From Vibrio gazogenes (GTDB taxonomy: Bacteria; Pseudomonadota; Gammaproteobacteria; Enterobacterales; Vibrionaceae): a stretch of 64,000 nucleotides of DNA. This document shows, piece after piece, positions 18,117 through 27,463 of this stretch (positions within the stretch are counted from its first letter, which is position 1; each line of letters begins with the position of its first letter). The notes below the pieces were generated by a model, which was not told the DNA's origin, did no database searches, and saw only the letters and a program-made list of their open reading frames with translations. The position numbers were made by a program, and so were the translations under genes. The stretch covers positions 1,488,001 through 1,552,000 of the forward strand of contig NZ_CP092587.1 in NCBI RefSeq assembly GCF_023920225.1, given 5' to 3'.

Positions 18117-18176
18117 ATATTCAAATAACTTTTTTGCTTAAACGGATGGGTGTCCATTTCAAAGTTATTTGAATAT
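18117..18176. promoter_or_regulatory. 16-bp perfect inverted repeat upstream of the DUF945 gene
   Basis: ATATTCAAATAACTTT (18117-18132) and its exact complement AAAGTTATTTGAATAT (18161-18176) enclose 28 bp. It lies between two divergent genes and abuts a TATGAT -10-like hexamer at 18178. It could be an operator or form an RNA hairpin. Confidence 0.6.
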
Positions 18177-18211
18177 GTATGATAGACAATAAACCAAAGA
18201 GATCCTGTGTT

Positions 18212-19465
18212 ATGAATCAACTTCAAAAAGTAGCAGCAGTTGGCGGTGCGGTCTGCTTGATGGCTTGTTGGCCATTAGTCGTCGGACAGATAGCCGAAAG
18301 AGTATTTCAAAACAATATTGGCAATATTGAGAACCAGTTGGTGACCGCAAAAGTGCTGAATTATGACCGTGGATATCTTTCGTCACATGTTCAAACTGAG
18401 ATTCAGGTGACTGATCCGGGTTTAAAAGCCCAGATGCAGAATGATGATTTACCCACGTCATGGATTTTTAACAGTGATGTGAAACATGGCTTTTTTTCGA
18501 TTGATGCGGTTACTCAGTTAGATAATCAGCCGGATGAGCCGCTAAAAATCGTGACGCAGACACAACTCAACGGCAATACCCATTTTGAAATCGATAGCCA
18601 AGTGACGCATTATCAGGGCACCACATGGTCGATGACATCCACACCAATGTCCTTGTCTGGTGATGTGACAACGTTAGGTGAAATTGATTACCGGTTGAAT
18701 GTCCCATCAGTGCAGTTTAGTCATGCCGACCTTCAAATCAGTTTAAATAATCTTTATAGCAATGGTCAGGGTAAGAAAGAAAAAGGATTCTGGATTGGTT
18801 CTCAAACACTCCAAGTCGATAAAATGGTGATGTCTGATGATTCAGGACTCGGTGATTTTATTTTAGAGAATGTTGGGTATCAGAATACCTCATCAATGGA
18901 TGCGGATCGGGCCCGATATGATACTCGCCAACAGTTTAACATTGCCAAAATTTCGGCTCAGGATGGTGTGGTTGAACATCTGAACGTGATTTTCTCGATG
19001 GGGCAGCTTGATGTCGATAGTTTGGCGAAAATCGCTGAGATATTGGAGCACTATGCCGATATCACGCCGGCTGATGCGCAAAATTTACAGCAAGCACTTG
19101 ATCAATTGGTTGCCAAAGGTTTTTCAATGGCGTTAGAACAGTTGGATATCGGTTTAACACAAGGACAAATCGAGTCCAAAGTTGATCTGAAATTGCCAGC
19201 AGATATGCAAGGCACCCCACAAGACCCAATAGAAATTGTCAAAAAACTGACAGGGCATGTGGAAAGTCAAGTGCCTAAAGCGGTTGCTGATGCTTTTCCT
19301 GTATTGCGACAAGGTGTCGATGAATTGGTGACCATGAAGATGATGCGAGAAAATGGTGATGCCTATCAGATGAAGGCAACTGTGCAAGATGGCGACCTTG
19401 TGTTTGAAAGTGGGAAAAAAGTACCGCTGATGGTGATATTGATGTCCATGATGATGCAAATGTAA
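18212..19465 (+). CDS. DUF945 (YdgA-like) envelope protein
   Basis: 417 residues with an amino-terminal hydrophobic segment (residues 6-24, VAAVGGAVCLMACWPLVVG) that can act as signal anchor. The rest is the DUF945 domain typical of E. coli YdgA and its Vibrio relatives, probably periplasmic: long beta-rich stretches with repeated NxxVDSLAKIAEIL-type segments. Function is unknown. ATG 18212 is the family-like start; codons upstream in frame add a basic stretch without a ribosome binding site. A strong terminator at 19519 closes the gene. Confidence 0.82.
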   Translation: MNQLQKVAAVGGAVCLMACWPLVVGQIAERVFQNNIGNIENQLVTAKVLNYDRGYLSSHVQTEIQVTDPGLKAQMQNDDLPTSWIFNSDVKHGFFSIDAVTQLDNQPDEPLKIVTQTQLNGNTHFEIDSQVTHYQGTTWSMTSTPMSLSGDVTTLGEIDYRLNVPSVQFSHADLQISLNNLYSNGQGKKEKGFWIGSQTLQVDKMVMSDDSGLGDFILENVGYQNTSSMDADRARYDTRQQFNIAKISAQDGVVEHLNVIFSMGQLDVDSLAKIAEILEHYADITPADAQNLQQALDQLVAKGFSMALEQLDIGLTQGQIESKVDLKLPADMQGTPQDPIEIVKKLTGHVESQVPKAVADAFPVLRQGVDELVTMKMMRENGDAYQMKATVQDGDLVFESGKKVPLMVILMSMMMQM

Positions 19466-19518
19466 CCACTTTTTATCGTTCAATCGATTTATTCTGGGTT
19501 ATTTCAGCATCAGAATTC

Positions 19519-19553
19519 GAAAAGAGGCAATTTGCCTCTTTTCTGCTTTTTTT
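19519..19553 (+). terminator. Terminator after the DUF945 gene
   Basis: GAAAAGAGGCA/TGCCTCTTTTC stem followed by TGCTTTTTTTG on the plus strand. Confidence 0.88.
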
Positions 19554-19624
19554 GTCACAGGAAAAGTGATATTAATCAAAGTCTCTATTATAAACGCATG
19601 ATTGACCGTAGGAGCAACGAAACC

Positions 19625-20719
19625 ATGGAGTTAAAGTCTGACACCGTGTATAACTTCAGTGCAGGCCCTGCAGCTTTACCAAAAGCCGTAATGGAACAAG
19701 CGCAATCCGAATTTATCAACTGGAACCAACTGGGCACATCGGTGATGGAAATCAGCCATCGCAGTAAAGAGTTTATTCAAGTCGCTCAAGAGGCGGAGCA
19801 GGACTTTCGGGATCTGTTGAATATTCCTGATAATTATAAAGTCCTGTTTTGTCAGGGTGGTGCCAGAGCTCAATTTGCGGCGGTGCCGTTGAACTTATTG
19901 GGTCAGTCAACCAAGGCAACTTATATTGATGCCGGATATTGGGCAGAGAGTGCGATCGATGAAGCGAGTCGATACTGCAACGTCGATACATTTGATGCCA
20001 AAACTGATATTGACGGACAATCAGCTGTGAAACCTGCCAGTGAATGGCAAATTGCACCGGATTCCGCGTATGTCCACTTCTGTCCGAATGAAACCATTGA
20101 TGGTATTGAAATTAATGATCTGCCGGTCACGGATAAACCCATCGTGGCAGATATGTCTTCCAATATTCTGTCTCGGGAAATTGATGTCAGTCAGTACGGT
20201 GTGATTTATGCCGGTGCTCAGAAAAATATCGGACCGGCTGGGATTACGATTGTTATCGTTCGGGATGATTTACTTGAACTGGCCCATAAAATGTTACCAA
20301 GTGTTCTGAGCTATAAAGAACTGGCGGAAAAAGATTCAATGTTCAATACGCCCCCGACATATGCTTGGTATCTTTCTGGTTTGGTCTTTAAATGGCTGAA
20401 AAGTCAGGGTGGGGTCAAAGCAATTGAGCAGATCAATCGTGAAAAAGCCGAGACAATCTATGGCTACATCGATCAGTCGTCATTCTATCGCAATACGATT
20501 CACCCGAACAATCGGTCTCGGATGAATGTTCCGTTCCAGTTGGCAAAACCTGAACTGGACGGAAAATTCCTTGAGCTAGCCAAAGAAAGAGGTTTGGTGG
20601 CATTGAAAGGGCACCGTGCCGTAGGTGGTATGCGAGCGTCAATTTATAATGCAATGACATTAGCAGGTGTTCAGGCATTGGTTGCGTTTATGCAAGAATT
20701 CGAAGCGGAATATGCATAA
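19625..20719 (+). CDS. serC: Phosphoserine aminotransferase SerC
   Basis: PLP enzyme of 364 residues that makes phosphoserine from 3-phosphohydroxypyruvate in serine synthesis and also serves pyridoxine synthesis. It begins [19 protein letters not shown] and shows the PLP-lysine region [14 protein letters not shown] near residue 200, plus the carboxy-terminal [18 protein letters not shown] 19625 is preceded by TAGGAG at a 10-nt spacing. An upstream in-frame extension of 31 codons runs through the preceding terminator and is rejected. It is monocistronic, ended by the hairpin at 20746. Confidence 0.97.
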   Translation: MELKSDTVYNFSAGPAALPKAVMEQAQSEFINWNQLGTSVMEISHRSKEFIQVAQEAEQDFRDLLNIPDNYKVLFCQGGARAQFAAVPLNLLGQSTKATYIDAGYWAESAIDEASRYCNVDTFDAKTDIDGQSAVKPASEWQIAPDSAYVHFCPNETIDGIEINDLPVTDKPIVADMSSNILSREIDVSQYGVIYAGAQKNIGPAGITIVIVRDDLLELAHKMLPSVLSYKELAEKDSMFNTPPTYAWYLSGLVFKWLKSQGGVKAIEQINREKAETIYGYIDQSSFYRNTIHPNNRSRMNVPFQLAKPELDGKFLELAKERGLVALKGHRAVGGMRASIYNAMTLAGVQALVAFMQEFEAEYA

Positions 20720-20745
20720 CCCTGAATTCCCACTATGATTGGTTG

Positions 20746-20777
20746 AAAAAAACGCAGCAAAGATGCTGCGTTTTTTT
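20746..20777. terminator. Bidirectional terminator between serC and ygiQ
   Basis: AAAAAACGCAGCA/TGCTGCGTTTTTTT with a 4-nt loop; A-tract on one side and T-tract on the other serve both converging genes. Confidence 0.93.
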
Positions 20778-20782
20778 ATGGG

Positions 20783-23017
20783 TTACGATGCTTTTACCCG
20801 TTTGGATTTGGCAGTATTTTTGCCACGTTGCTGGGATTTCGCTGGCTGAGATGACGTTTCCTGAGATCGCGTTCCCTGAGATCGATCGCGTCCCTCGCGT
20901 AATGGTGCAAATCCCGGTTGAGATTTGCTGTGTTTGGTCGCAAAACGCTTCGCTCCGTGCCTGCCGGATTGTCTGCGCTGCGCCGGTGTTTGCTTGTGTT
21001 GATCATCTGCCGGAATCAGACAGTGTGGTCCGTCTCCAATCAGATATTTTTTCCCCATATCGACCAGAGCTTGTCGGATTAATGGCCAGTTATTCGGATC
21101 ATGATAGCGAAGTAATGCTTTATGCAAACGGCGCTGACGTTCTCCTTTAGCCACCGGAACAATATCCCGCTTTTTATATTTAACGCGTTTGAGAGGATTA
21201 GTCTCCGCATGGTACATGGCTGTGGCGTTACACATCGGGGATGGGTAAAAATTTTGAACTTGGTCGCATTCGAAATTATTTTTCTTCAGCCATAGCGCCA
21301 AATTCAACATATCTTCATCTTCGGTGCCGGGATGCGCTGAGATGAAATAGGGGATTAAATACTGTTTTTTCCCGGCTTCAGCACTGTATTGCTCAAACAT
21401 CGTTTTGAACTGTTCGTAAGTGCCCATCCCGGGCTTCATCATTAGATCTAACGGCCCTTTCTCAGTATGTTCCGGTGCAATTTTCAGGTAGCCGCCGACA
21501 TGATGAGTCACCAGTTCTTTGACATATTCCGGTGATTCGATAGCTAAGTCGTAACGGACACCGGAAGCAATCAATACTTTCTTGATGCCTTCCACTTGGC
21601 GAGCTGAACGGTATAAATCAATCGTATGTTTGTGGTCCGTATTGAGCTTATGGCAGATGCCCGGGAATACACAGGAAGGGCGGCGGCAATTGGCTTCGGC
21701 TTTCGGATCCGAGCAGCCTAAACGATACATGTTGGCCGTCGGCCCGCCGAGATCAGAGATTGTGCCGGTAAAGCCGGGAACCTTGTCGCGAATTTCTTGC
21801 AACTCTTCCAGAATCGATTCTTTCGAACGATTCTGAATGATTCGGCCTTCGTGTTCGGTGATTGAACAGAAAGAACAACCGCCAAAGCAGCCACGCATAA
21901 TATTGACCGATGTTTTGATCATATCGTAGGCCGGAATTTTCGCTTTTCCGTAGCGAGGATGCGGAACCCGGGCGTAAGGCAGGCCAAACACGAAATCCAT
22001 TTCTTCAGTAGACAGCGGAATCGGCGCCTGATTGACCCATAATTCTCGATCACCATGTTTTTGTATCAGGGCTCGTCCTGAGTATGGGTTGGTTTCCAAA
22101 TGAAGCACCCGACTTGCGTGTGCATAAAGAATCCGGTCATTGACCAGTTTTTCATACGACGGGAGACGAACCGCAGTCGTTTCAGCATCATGACGGGAAG
22201 GTCGAATGGTAATCGGTTGTGCCGCGGTCTCGCTGGTAGTATTGGTTTCACAGTCGGGTTCTGCCTGATAAGGATTGGTCGGCACAAACGGTTTCCCCGG
22301 CTTTTCTATCCGTGAAGAGTCGATGACTCGATAGTTATCAGGGGCTTGCGAGCGGATCACGGCTGTGCCCCGAATATGTGTCATCGACTGAATCGCTTCT
22401 CCTTGTGCCAGTCGGTGGGCCACTTCAACCAAGGCTCGTTCAGCATTACCAAACAGTAACAGGTCAGCTTTGGCATCAAATAAGATCGAACGACGGATTT
22501 TATCGGACCAGTAATCATAATGGGCGACACGACGCAGACTGGCTTCGATACCACCTAAAATAATCGGTGTTTCTTTATAGGCTTCGCGGCAGCGTTGAGA
22601 ATAGACCAGTGTCGCTCGATCCGGCCGTTTTCCACCCTCATTTCCGGGTGTGTAGGCATCATCATGACGTAGTTTTTTATCTGCGGTATAACGATTGATC
22701 ATTGAGTCCATGTTGCCGGCAGTGATACCAAAGAACAGATTTGGCTGCCCCAACGCCATAAAATCATTTTTGTTATGCCATGCCGGTTGCGAAATAATGC
22801 CGACCCGGAATCCCTGTGCTTCGAGCAGACGACCGATTATCGCCATACCAAAGCTTGGGTGATCAACATAGGCATCACCGGTGACGATGATGACATCACA
22901 GCTATCCCAGCCCAACTGGTCCATTTCTTGTCTGCTGGTTGGCAGAAAAGGTGCGTGACCAAAGCATTTGGCCCAATAGGGTTCATACTGATGAATTGGC
23001 GTTGTGGCGCTGTGCAT
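20783..23017 (-). CDS. ygiQ: YgiQ family radical SAM protein
   Basis: 744 residues, UPF0313. The radical SAM cysteines are in [18 protein letters not shown] near residue 385 (Cys-x3-Cys-x2-Cys). A B12-binding-like region precedes it ([15 protein letters not shown] at about 43-57). The carboxy terminus is a basic, low-complexity tail ([16 protein letters not shown] onward), suggesting RNA or nucleic-acid contact. The reaction is not known. ATG 23017 has GAGG 7 nt upstream. Length agrees with E. coli YgiQ (about 739). Confidence 0.93.
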   Translation of the reverse strand: MHSATTPIHQYEPYWAKCFGHAPFLPTSRQEMDQLGWDSCDVIIVTGDAYVDHPSFGMAIIGRLLEAQGFRVGIISQPAWHNKNDFMALGQPNLFFGITAGNMDSMINRYTADKKLRHDDAYTPGNEGGKRPDRATLVYSQRCREAYKETPIILGGIEASLRRVAHYDYWSDKIRRSILFDAKADLLLFGNAERALVEVAHRLAQGEAIQSMTHIRGTAVIRSQAPDNYRVIDSSRIEKPGKPFVPTNPYQAEPDCETNTTSETAAQPITIRPSRHDAETTAVRLPSYEKLVNDRILYAHASRVLHLETNPYSGRALIQKHGDRELWVNQAPIPLSTEEMDFVFGLPYARVPHPRYGKAKIPAYDMIKTSVNIMRGCFGGCSFCSITEHEGRIIQNRSKESILEELQEIRDKVPGFTGTISDLGGPTANMYRLGCSDPKAEANCRRPSCVFPGICHKLNTDHKHTIDLYRSARQVEGIKKVLIASGVRYDLAIESPEYVKELVTHHVGGYLKIAPEHTEKGPLDLMMKPGMGTYEQFKTMFEQYSAEAGKKQYLIPYFISAHPGTEDEDMLNLALWLKKNNFECDQVQNFYPSPMCNATAMYHAETNPLKRVKYKKRDIVPVAKGERQRRLHKALLRYHDPNNWPLIRQALVDMGKKYLIGDGPHCLIPADDQHKQTPAQRRQSGRHGAKRFATKHSKSQPGFAPLREGRDRSQGTRSQETSSQPAKSQQRGKNTAKSKRVKAS

Positions 23018-23225
23018 ATTTTAACCTCATGAATGTGCGGCGGGCATTATAGCGGCAAGTGAGGGGACTCGCCAGCTTCATTCATCCACAAAATCAATGG
23101 GTGATTGATTTGTCGTGATAAGGGATTGTTGACACGATGTGCCTCGACAGTTCTGCATCATTCAGCTTTCATCCAACCGTGTTTTTGGTATGATCGCGCT
23201 ATCTAATTTTATGCCAGATTTCGTT

Positions 23226-23903
23226 ATGCTGAACGCTTTTATTGCTGTATTGCTTCCAATGACCGCCGGATCACAATTCATTCTTACGCTCGTTTTGACT
23301 CGAGGAGAAATTTGCCCGGGACAACGCGGGAGAATTCACCGCATTTTACCGCTCTTACTCGTGCTATGGCTGCTGGTTGCTTCCCAGCATTTATATACAT
23401 TGTTAAATGTTGCGCTGATTGGTTATTTCTATTCTCAGGTTAAAACGGGTAAAACGCGACAAGAAGGGCCACTTAAAATACTTTACCTCGCAAATGGGGT
23501 GGCCGGACTGACAATGTTTTTCGCTATATTGACTGCTCCGAATTGGGTTGCTGCGGTGACGTTGATATTGTCATGCTTGTTGTTAGGTGCAATCGCAGCA
23601 CACTGGTTACTGACGGTTGCCAGAACGCGTCTGCAAGCTTTCCACCGGCTGTTACCTATTGCAGGGATTCTGGCGGCGATGTTACTGACACTTTGTATTG
23701 TACCGTTGGCTGCCAATATGGATCCGATTCAGTTGCATAATGTACTTCACTCCATTTTGCTCAGTTTTTCCTTGTTAGTCGTTGCTGTGATTATCTGGTC
23801 GTGGCATTTACTGATGGCCAAAAGCGCGGATAAAGTTCAGTTGGGGATCTCCTGTGTGGTGCTTTTAACGTCGATGACCGGGTTTCATCTGTTGTATTTC
23901 TAA
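23226..23903 (+). CDS. Multi-pass inner-membrane protein of unknown function
   Basis: About 225 residues with roughly seven hydrophobic segments separated by short basic loops (RGQRGRIHR, KTGKTRQE). I do not recognise a family. The start is uncertain: ATG 23226 (MLNAFIAVLLPM), 23211 and 23190 are all in frame and none has a good ribosome binding site. A TATGAT hexamer near 23188 could be the -10 of its promoter, which would favour 23211 or 23226. It lies 107 bp before the DUF4250 gene, which has its own strong ribosome binding site. Confidence 0.6.
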   Translation: MLNAFIAVLLPMTAGSQFILTLVLTRGEICPGQRGRIHRILPLLLVLWLLVASQHLYTLLNVALIGYFYSQVKTGKTRQEGPLKILYLANGVAGLTMFFAILTAPNWVAAVTLILSCLLLGAIAAHWLLTVARTRLQAFHRLLPIAGILAAMLLTLCIVPLAANMDPIQLHNVLHSILLSFSLLVVAVIIWSWHLLMAKSADKVQLGISCVVLLTSMTGFHLLYF

Positions 23904-24010
23904 TTCGGTGGTATTTTTATTCCGTTGTTTGTCACGATTTAGCACTACACTTAAATTTGGTTGACTTCATTCAGGCTTATAGCTCCAGAATCGCCAAAAG
24001 GAGGGTAGTG

Positions 24011-24208
24011 ATGGACTTTTCAATGATTGATCGTTTAGACAACTCGATTTTACTGGGTATCGTCAATGAGAAACTGCGGCTCGAATGTGAGAGTTTTGAT
24101 GATTTAGTGACCACTTATGAGTTCAACTCTCAAGCAGTACTCGATAAGTTAGGTCATCTGGGCTATCAGTATGATCCGCTCACCAACCAGTTTAAAGCCG
24201 AAAACTGA
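24011..24208 (+). CDS. DUF4250 family small protein
   Basis: 65 residues: MDFSMIDRLDNSILLGIVNEKL followed by a helix-turn-helix-like body (SFDDLVTTYEFNSQAVLDKL). This matches DUF4250, a small soluble family found widely in vibrios and other bacteria with no assigned role; the fold resembles small DNA-binding proteins. AGGAGGG just before ATG 24011 decides the start against a longer frame from 23957. Confidence 0.8.
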   Translation: MDFSMIDRLDNSILLGIVNEKLRLECESFDDLVTTYEFNSQAVLDKLGHLGYQYDPLTNQFKAEN

Positions 24209-24263
24209 GTGTATCATCGGCTGAGAAAGGGCGCGTTTCATTGAATGAACAATGCCAGATTGG

Positions 24264-24302
24264 CATCAGCAAGGCCGGATGTGACATTCGGCTTTGCTGA
24301 TG
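24264..24302. other. Strong 14-bp hairpin between the DUF4250 and Lrp-family genes
   Basis: CATCAGCAAGGCCG pairs with CGGCTTTGCTGATG (one G-U), loop of 11 nt, flanked by a second small hairpin AATGCCAGATTGGCAT. No T-tract follows on either strand, so it is not a classical terminator. Confidence 0.6.
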
Positions 24303-24361
24303 TTGAAATGTCATTCAGAATCATTGATTTTGTGAATGACTGGCTGTGTTGAGCGCGATTG

Positions 24362-24838
24362 TTACTCGGGTTGATGGTCTTTGACCGGGGTGTAAAAGGA
24401 ACGTTTCGGACTATCCAGAACCACATGCGTTGTGACCCGCCGGATTCTCGGATTCTCCTGCATCAATTGTTCGATAAACGCATCATATTCCAGCGCTGTG
24501 GCTGCGGTCACCAAGACCATCAGGTCGAATTGGCCGGTCACATAATAGATTTGCTGGATGTTTTCTTTCTGTTCGGCCCAGCTTTTGAAGTGGGAGAGAG
24601 TCTGGTAGTTATCTCGTTCGATCTCCAAACCTGCCAAAAAGCTCATATGATTCATCAGATATTGCGGATCGATGATCGCGACTTCCTGTTGAATGACCCC
24701 AGCTTGACGTAATTTTTTGATTCGACGTTGCACAGCGGATGCCGATAAACCAACCTGTTCTGCAATCCGTTCGGTTTGCAACCGGCAGTTGCGTTGCATG
24801 ATATCCAGTATTTTCTTATCAAATAAGTCAAGTTGCAT
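24362..24838 (-). CDS. Lrp/AsnC-family transcriptional regulator
   Basis: 158 residues. Amino-terminal winged helix-turn-helix (MQLDLFDKKILDIMQRN ... GLSASAVQRRIKKLRQAGVI, residues 1-52) and a RAM/AsnC effector domain (65-145, with YYVTGQFDLMVLV). ATG 24838 matches the family start; the frame upstream is rejected. The gene is divergent from a PLP lyase and an amino-acid importer, and a 12-bp perfect inverted repeat begins 22 bp upstream. It therefore probably controls itself and these neighbours in response to an amino acid. It is not the global Lrp. Confidence 0.9.
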   Translation of the reverse strand: MQLDLFDKKILDIMQRNCRLQTERIAEQVGLSASAVQRRIKKLRQAGVIQQEVAIIDPQYLMNHMSFLAGLEIERDNYQTLSHFKSWAEQKENIQQIYYVTGQFDLMVLVTAATALEYDAFIEQLMQENPRIRRVTTHVVLDSPKRSFYTPVKDHQPE

Positions 24839-24859
24839 AATATAAAGTCTTAAGATGCG

Positions 24860-24896
24860 GATTTTCTGCATATTACGATAAAAAATGCAGAAAATC
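24860..24896. promoter_or_regulatory. Candidate operator between the Lrp-family regulator and the lyase gene
   Basis: GATTTTCTGCAT and ATGCAGAAAATC form a perfect 12-bp inverted repeat with a 13-bp spacer. AsnC/Lrp-family proteins bind such dyads in divergent promoters. The symmetry is seen; the binding protein is inferred from position. Confidence 0.6.
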
Positions 24897-25056
24897 ATAA
24901 CTTAGCCGAGTAATTTCTCCGTTCAGCCGCTCTTTTTTACCCGATACTATTTGATCCGAGATGATGTGTGTCACCGCTCACATCTGTTCTATTGTGCACG
25001 CTATTTGAAATTTCTTTTTTGAAACCTCGATTTGAAACTTATGGAAGCTGGTATTG

Positions 25057-26295
25057 ATGTCTAAGCCCTCGCAGCATTGTCGTAAAACGTATTGTCCTGA
25101 AACGTATTGCCCTGAAACATTGGCTCTGTCAGCTGGTTTTTGGCCGGATCAGCAAACCCAAGCCACTACGCCCCACATTGCGATGTCGGTGAATCACAGT
25201 TTTGTTCCAGAAGAAGGTTCATTTTCTGCGAACGGGATTGAGGACTTGGCCGATGCACCTTTTTTGTATGCCGGCTGGACTAATCCGACCGTCCGCCAGC
25301 TTGAACAGCGTATTGCTGCACTGGAATGTACCGATGATGCCTATGCAACGACAACCGGTATGGCGGCATTGTCTGCCGTGTTTTTTTCACTGCTTCGCGC
25401 CGGTGATCATTTGATTATCAGTGATGTGTGTTATGCCGCTGTTTATGAGTTAGCAAGAGACGTTCTGCCTGATTACGGTATTGAAGTGACCCCGGTGAAT
25501 CTGACGGATCTCGATGCGGTTGCGCAGGCGATTCGCCCCAATACCAAACTGATACATGCTGAGAGCCCCTGTAACCCATTACTCCGTCTGACCGATTTGA
25601 CACAACTGGTTCATTTAGCCAAACAGAATCATGTACTGCTGTCGGTTGATTCTACCTTTGCTACGCCAGTGATCACTCGCCCGGTCATGCTGGGGGTTGA
25701 CCTTGTGATTCATTCTCTGACGAAATTTATCAACGGTCACGGGGATGCGTTGGGCGGATGCGTTGCGGGGAGTAAAGCGCTGATTGCACAAATTCGTTCC
25801 AGAGCGGCGGCACATTTTGGTGCAACGATCAGTGCTCAAAATGCTTGGTTGATTATGCGTGGTATCGAGACATTATATCCACGGATGAAAACCATCAGTG
25901 ATTCTGCGTTACAGATCGCGCAATGGCTGGAGAATCATCCCCGGGTCAAACAAGTGAATTATCCGGGACTTGCTTCTCACCCTCAATATACTCTGGCCTG
26001 TGAACAAATGGCTTATGGCGGAGGAATCATTGTCTTTCAGATCGACGCGATGGATGAGATTGCACAACGGTTTGCCAGAGATGCACGCTTATTTTATTAC
26101 GCTTATTCGATCGGTCATCAGCGTAGTTTAGCGGTCTTACTCAAAACGGCGGACTTGATGGCATCGACTTACCGGATGACCACTGAGCAGGAACAACAAT
26201 ACCGACGCTATGCCGGAGATGGGGTGTTCCGGCTGTCGATTGGTCTGGAAAATCCACATGATCTGATTGAAGAGCTCGACCGGTTACTGTGTTGA
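25057..26295 (+). CDS. Trans-sulfuration-type PLP lyase/synthase (Cys/Met metabolism family)
   Basis: 412 residues, Cys/Met metabolism PLP-dependent family (cystathionine gamma-synthase, cystathionine lyases, methionine gamma-lyase). The PLP lysine is in HSLTKFINGHGDALGG near residue 230; the upstream signature TTTGMAALSAVF binds the phosphate. Specificity within the family cannot be assigned by eye. It is divergent from an Lrp-family gene and followed by an amino-acid ABC importer, suggesting breakdown of an imported sulfur amino acid. The amino terminus contains a 15-bp in-frame tandem duplication (CPETYCPET). ATG 25057 has GGAAG about 10 nt upstream. Confidence 0.85.
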   Translation: MSKPSQHCRKTYCPETYCPETLALSAGFWPDQQTQATTPHIAMSVNHSFVPEEGSFSANGIEDLADAPFLYAGWTNPTVRQLEQRIAALECTDDAYATTTGMAALSAVFFSLLRAGDHLIISDVCYAAVYELARDVLPDYGIEVTPVNLTDLDAVAQAIRPNTKLIHAESPCNPLLRLTDLTQLVHLAKQNHVLLSVDSTFATPVITRPVMLGVDLVIHSLTKFINGHGDALGGCVAGSKALIAQIRSRAAAHFGATISAQNAWLIMRGIETLYPRMKTISDSALQIAQWLENHPRVKQVNYPGLASHPQYTLACEQMAYGGGIIVFQIDAMDEIAQRFARDARLFYYAYSIGHQRSLAVLLKTADLMASTYRMTTEQEQQYRRYAGDGVFRLSIGLENPHDLIEELDRLLC

Positions 26296-26566
26296 TGAGT
26301 GCGGCTTGATTTTTGCTTATCTCTTGTTAGAGCCTATTGGGGCACTAGAGAGAGCAAGGCATGAACAGTGTATTATACTGTCCATGTTGCTTGATTTTTT
26401 TGTAGACAAGGCTGTGATTAATTGTGACGAAAGTATTGAAAAATGCTACCGTTCTGTCGCACTATGTGAAAGATAAATTTGCTGAATCATTCCGCAAAAG
26501 TTAACAACACAACATCGCATTTCTTGATGGAAATGGACACTGATATAAAAATCATAAAGGGATAGT

Positions 26567-27373
26567 ATGAATAAAATATTAAAATCAGCTATTGCTGGGG
26601 CGGTGCTTGCCTGTTCGGCACTGACGACTCAGGTTTATGCAGCATCCTCTGCTCTGGAAAACATCCTGAATAAAGGAGAACTCAGAGCTTGTTTTGACGC
26701 TGGTTATGTGCCGTTTGAAATGAAGACCAAAGATGGTCGTTTTGTCGGTTTCGATTTAGACATGGCGAAACATATGGCACGTTCTATCGGCGTGAAATTT
26801 GTGCCGGTCAATACCGCATGGGATGGGATCATTCCTGCCTTGCAGACCGACAAATGCGATATCATTATTTCCGGGATGACCATTACACCGGAGCGCAACC
26901 TGAAAGTTAATTTTGCCGACCCTTATATTGTCATCGGCCAGTCGGTACTGATTTCGCCGAAGCTGGCTGGTAAGATCAAAAGTTATCAGGACCTCAATGA
27001 TCCGAAATATACTTTAACCAGTAAGTTGGGCACCACGGGTGCAGAGGCTGCGAAACGTTATATTCCGAAAGCAAAGCTGGATCTTTATGACACAGAAGTC
27101 GATGCAGTGCTACAAGTCTCGAATGGTAAAGCTGATGCCTATGTGTATGATTTACCATATAATGCTATTTACGCCGCGCAGCATCCACAGCAGGTAACCC
27201 ATCTGGATACACCGTTTACCTATGAACCACTGGGATGGGCGATTCGTCAGGATGATCCGAATTTCCTTAATTTCCTGAACAATTACCTGCGTCAGGTAAA
27301 AGGTGATGGAACTTATCAGCGTATTTATGATAAATGGTTCAAATCTGATAGCTGGCTGAAGGATGTTCAGTAA
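26567..27373 (+). CDS. Amino-acid ABC transporter periplasmic binding protein
   Basis: 268 residues, solute-binding family 3. Signal peptide MNKILKSAIAGAVLACSALT ending VYA-AS at about residue 25. The mature protein has the typical start LENILNKGELRACFDAGYVPFE, the GFDLDMAKHMA segment, and IISGMTITPERN at about 106-117, which fits polar amino-acid binding proteins. The ligand is unknown. AAAGGGATAGT precedes ATG 26567. A strong hairpin after the stop probably raises its level over the membrane genes. Confidence 0.9.
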   Translation: MNKILKSAIAGAVLACSALTTQVYAASSALENILNKGELRACFDAGYVPFEMKTKDGRFVGFDLDMAKHMARSIGVKFVPVNTAWDGIIPALQTDKCDIIISGMTITPERNLKVNFADPYIVIGQSVLISPKLAGKIKSYQDLNDPKYTLTSKLGTTGAEAAKRYIPKAKLDLYDTEVDAVLQVSNGKADAYVYDLPYNAIYAAQHPQQVTHLDTPFTYEPLGWAIRQDDPNFLNFLNNYLRQVKGDGTYQRIYDKWFKSDSWLKDVQ

Positions 27374-27406
27374 TTTCCTCGCTATTCAAATCAATTGATG
27401 TAAAGT

Positions 27407-27434
27407 GCCGGACTCGGGGATTCCCGGGTCCGGC
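27407..27434 (+). promoter_or_regulatory. Intercistronic GC-rich hairpin after the binding-protein gene
   Basis: GCCGGAC/GTCCGGC outer stem and GGG/CCC inner stem between the binding-protein and permease genes, without a T-tract. Comparable hairpins downstream of binding-protein genes protect the upstream mRNA from 3' decay. Confidence 0.6.
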
Positions 27435-27463
27435 GAAGTAGTAAACAGAAGAGAATCATTGTA

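Noticed and set aside
19532..19624. 31-codon upstream extension of serC
   Set aside because: It begins inside the terminator of the preceding gene and lacks homology to SerC.
24359..24712. 117-codon plus-strand frame opposite the Lrp-family gene
   Set aside because: Antisense shadow of a clearly recognisable gene.
26267..26476. 69-codon plus-strand frame after the lyase gene
   Set aside because: It begins inside the lyase gene in another frame and has no ribosome binding site or recognisable composition.
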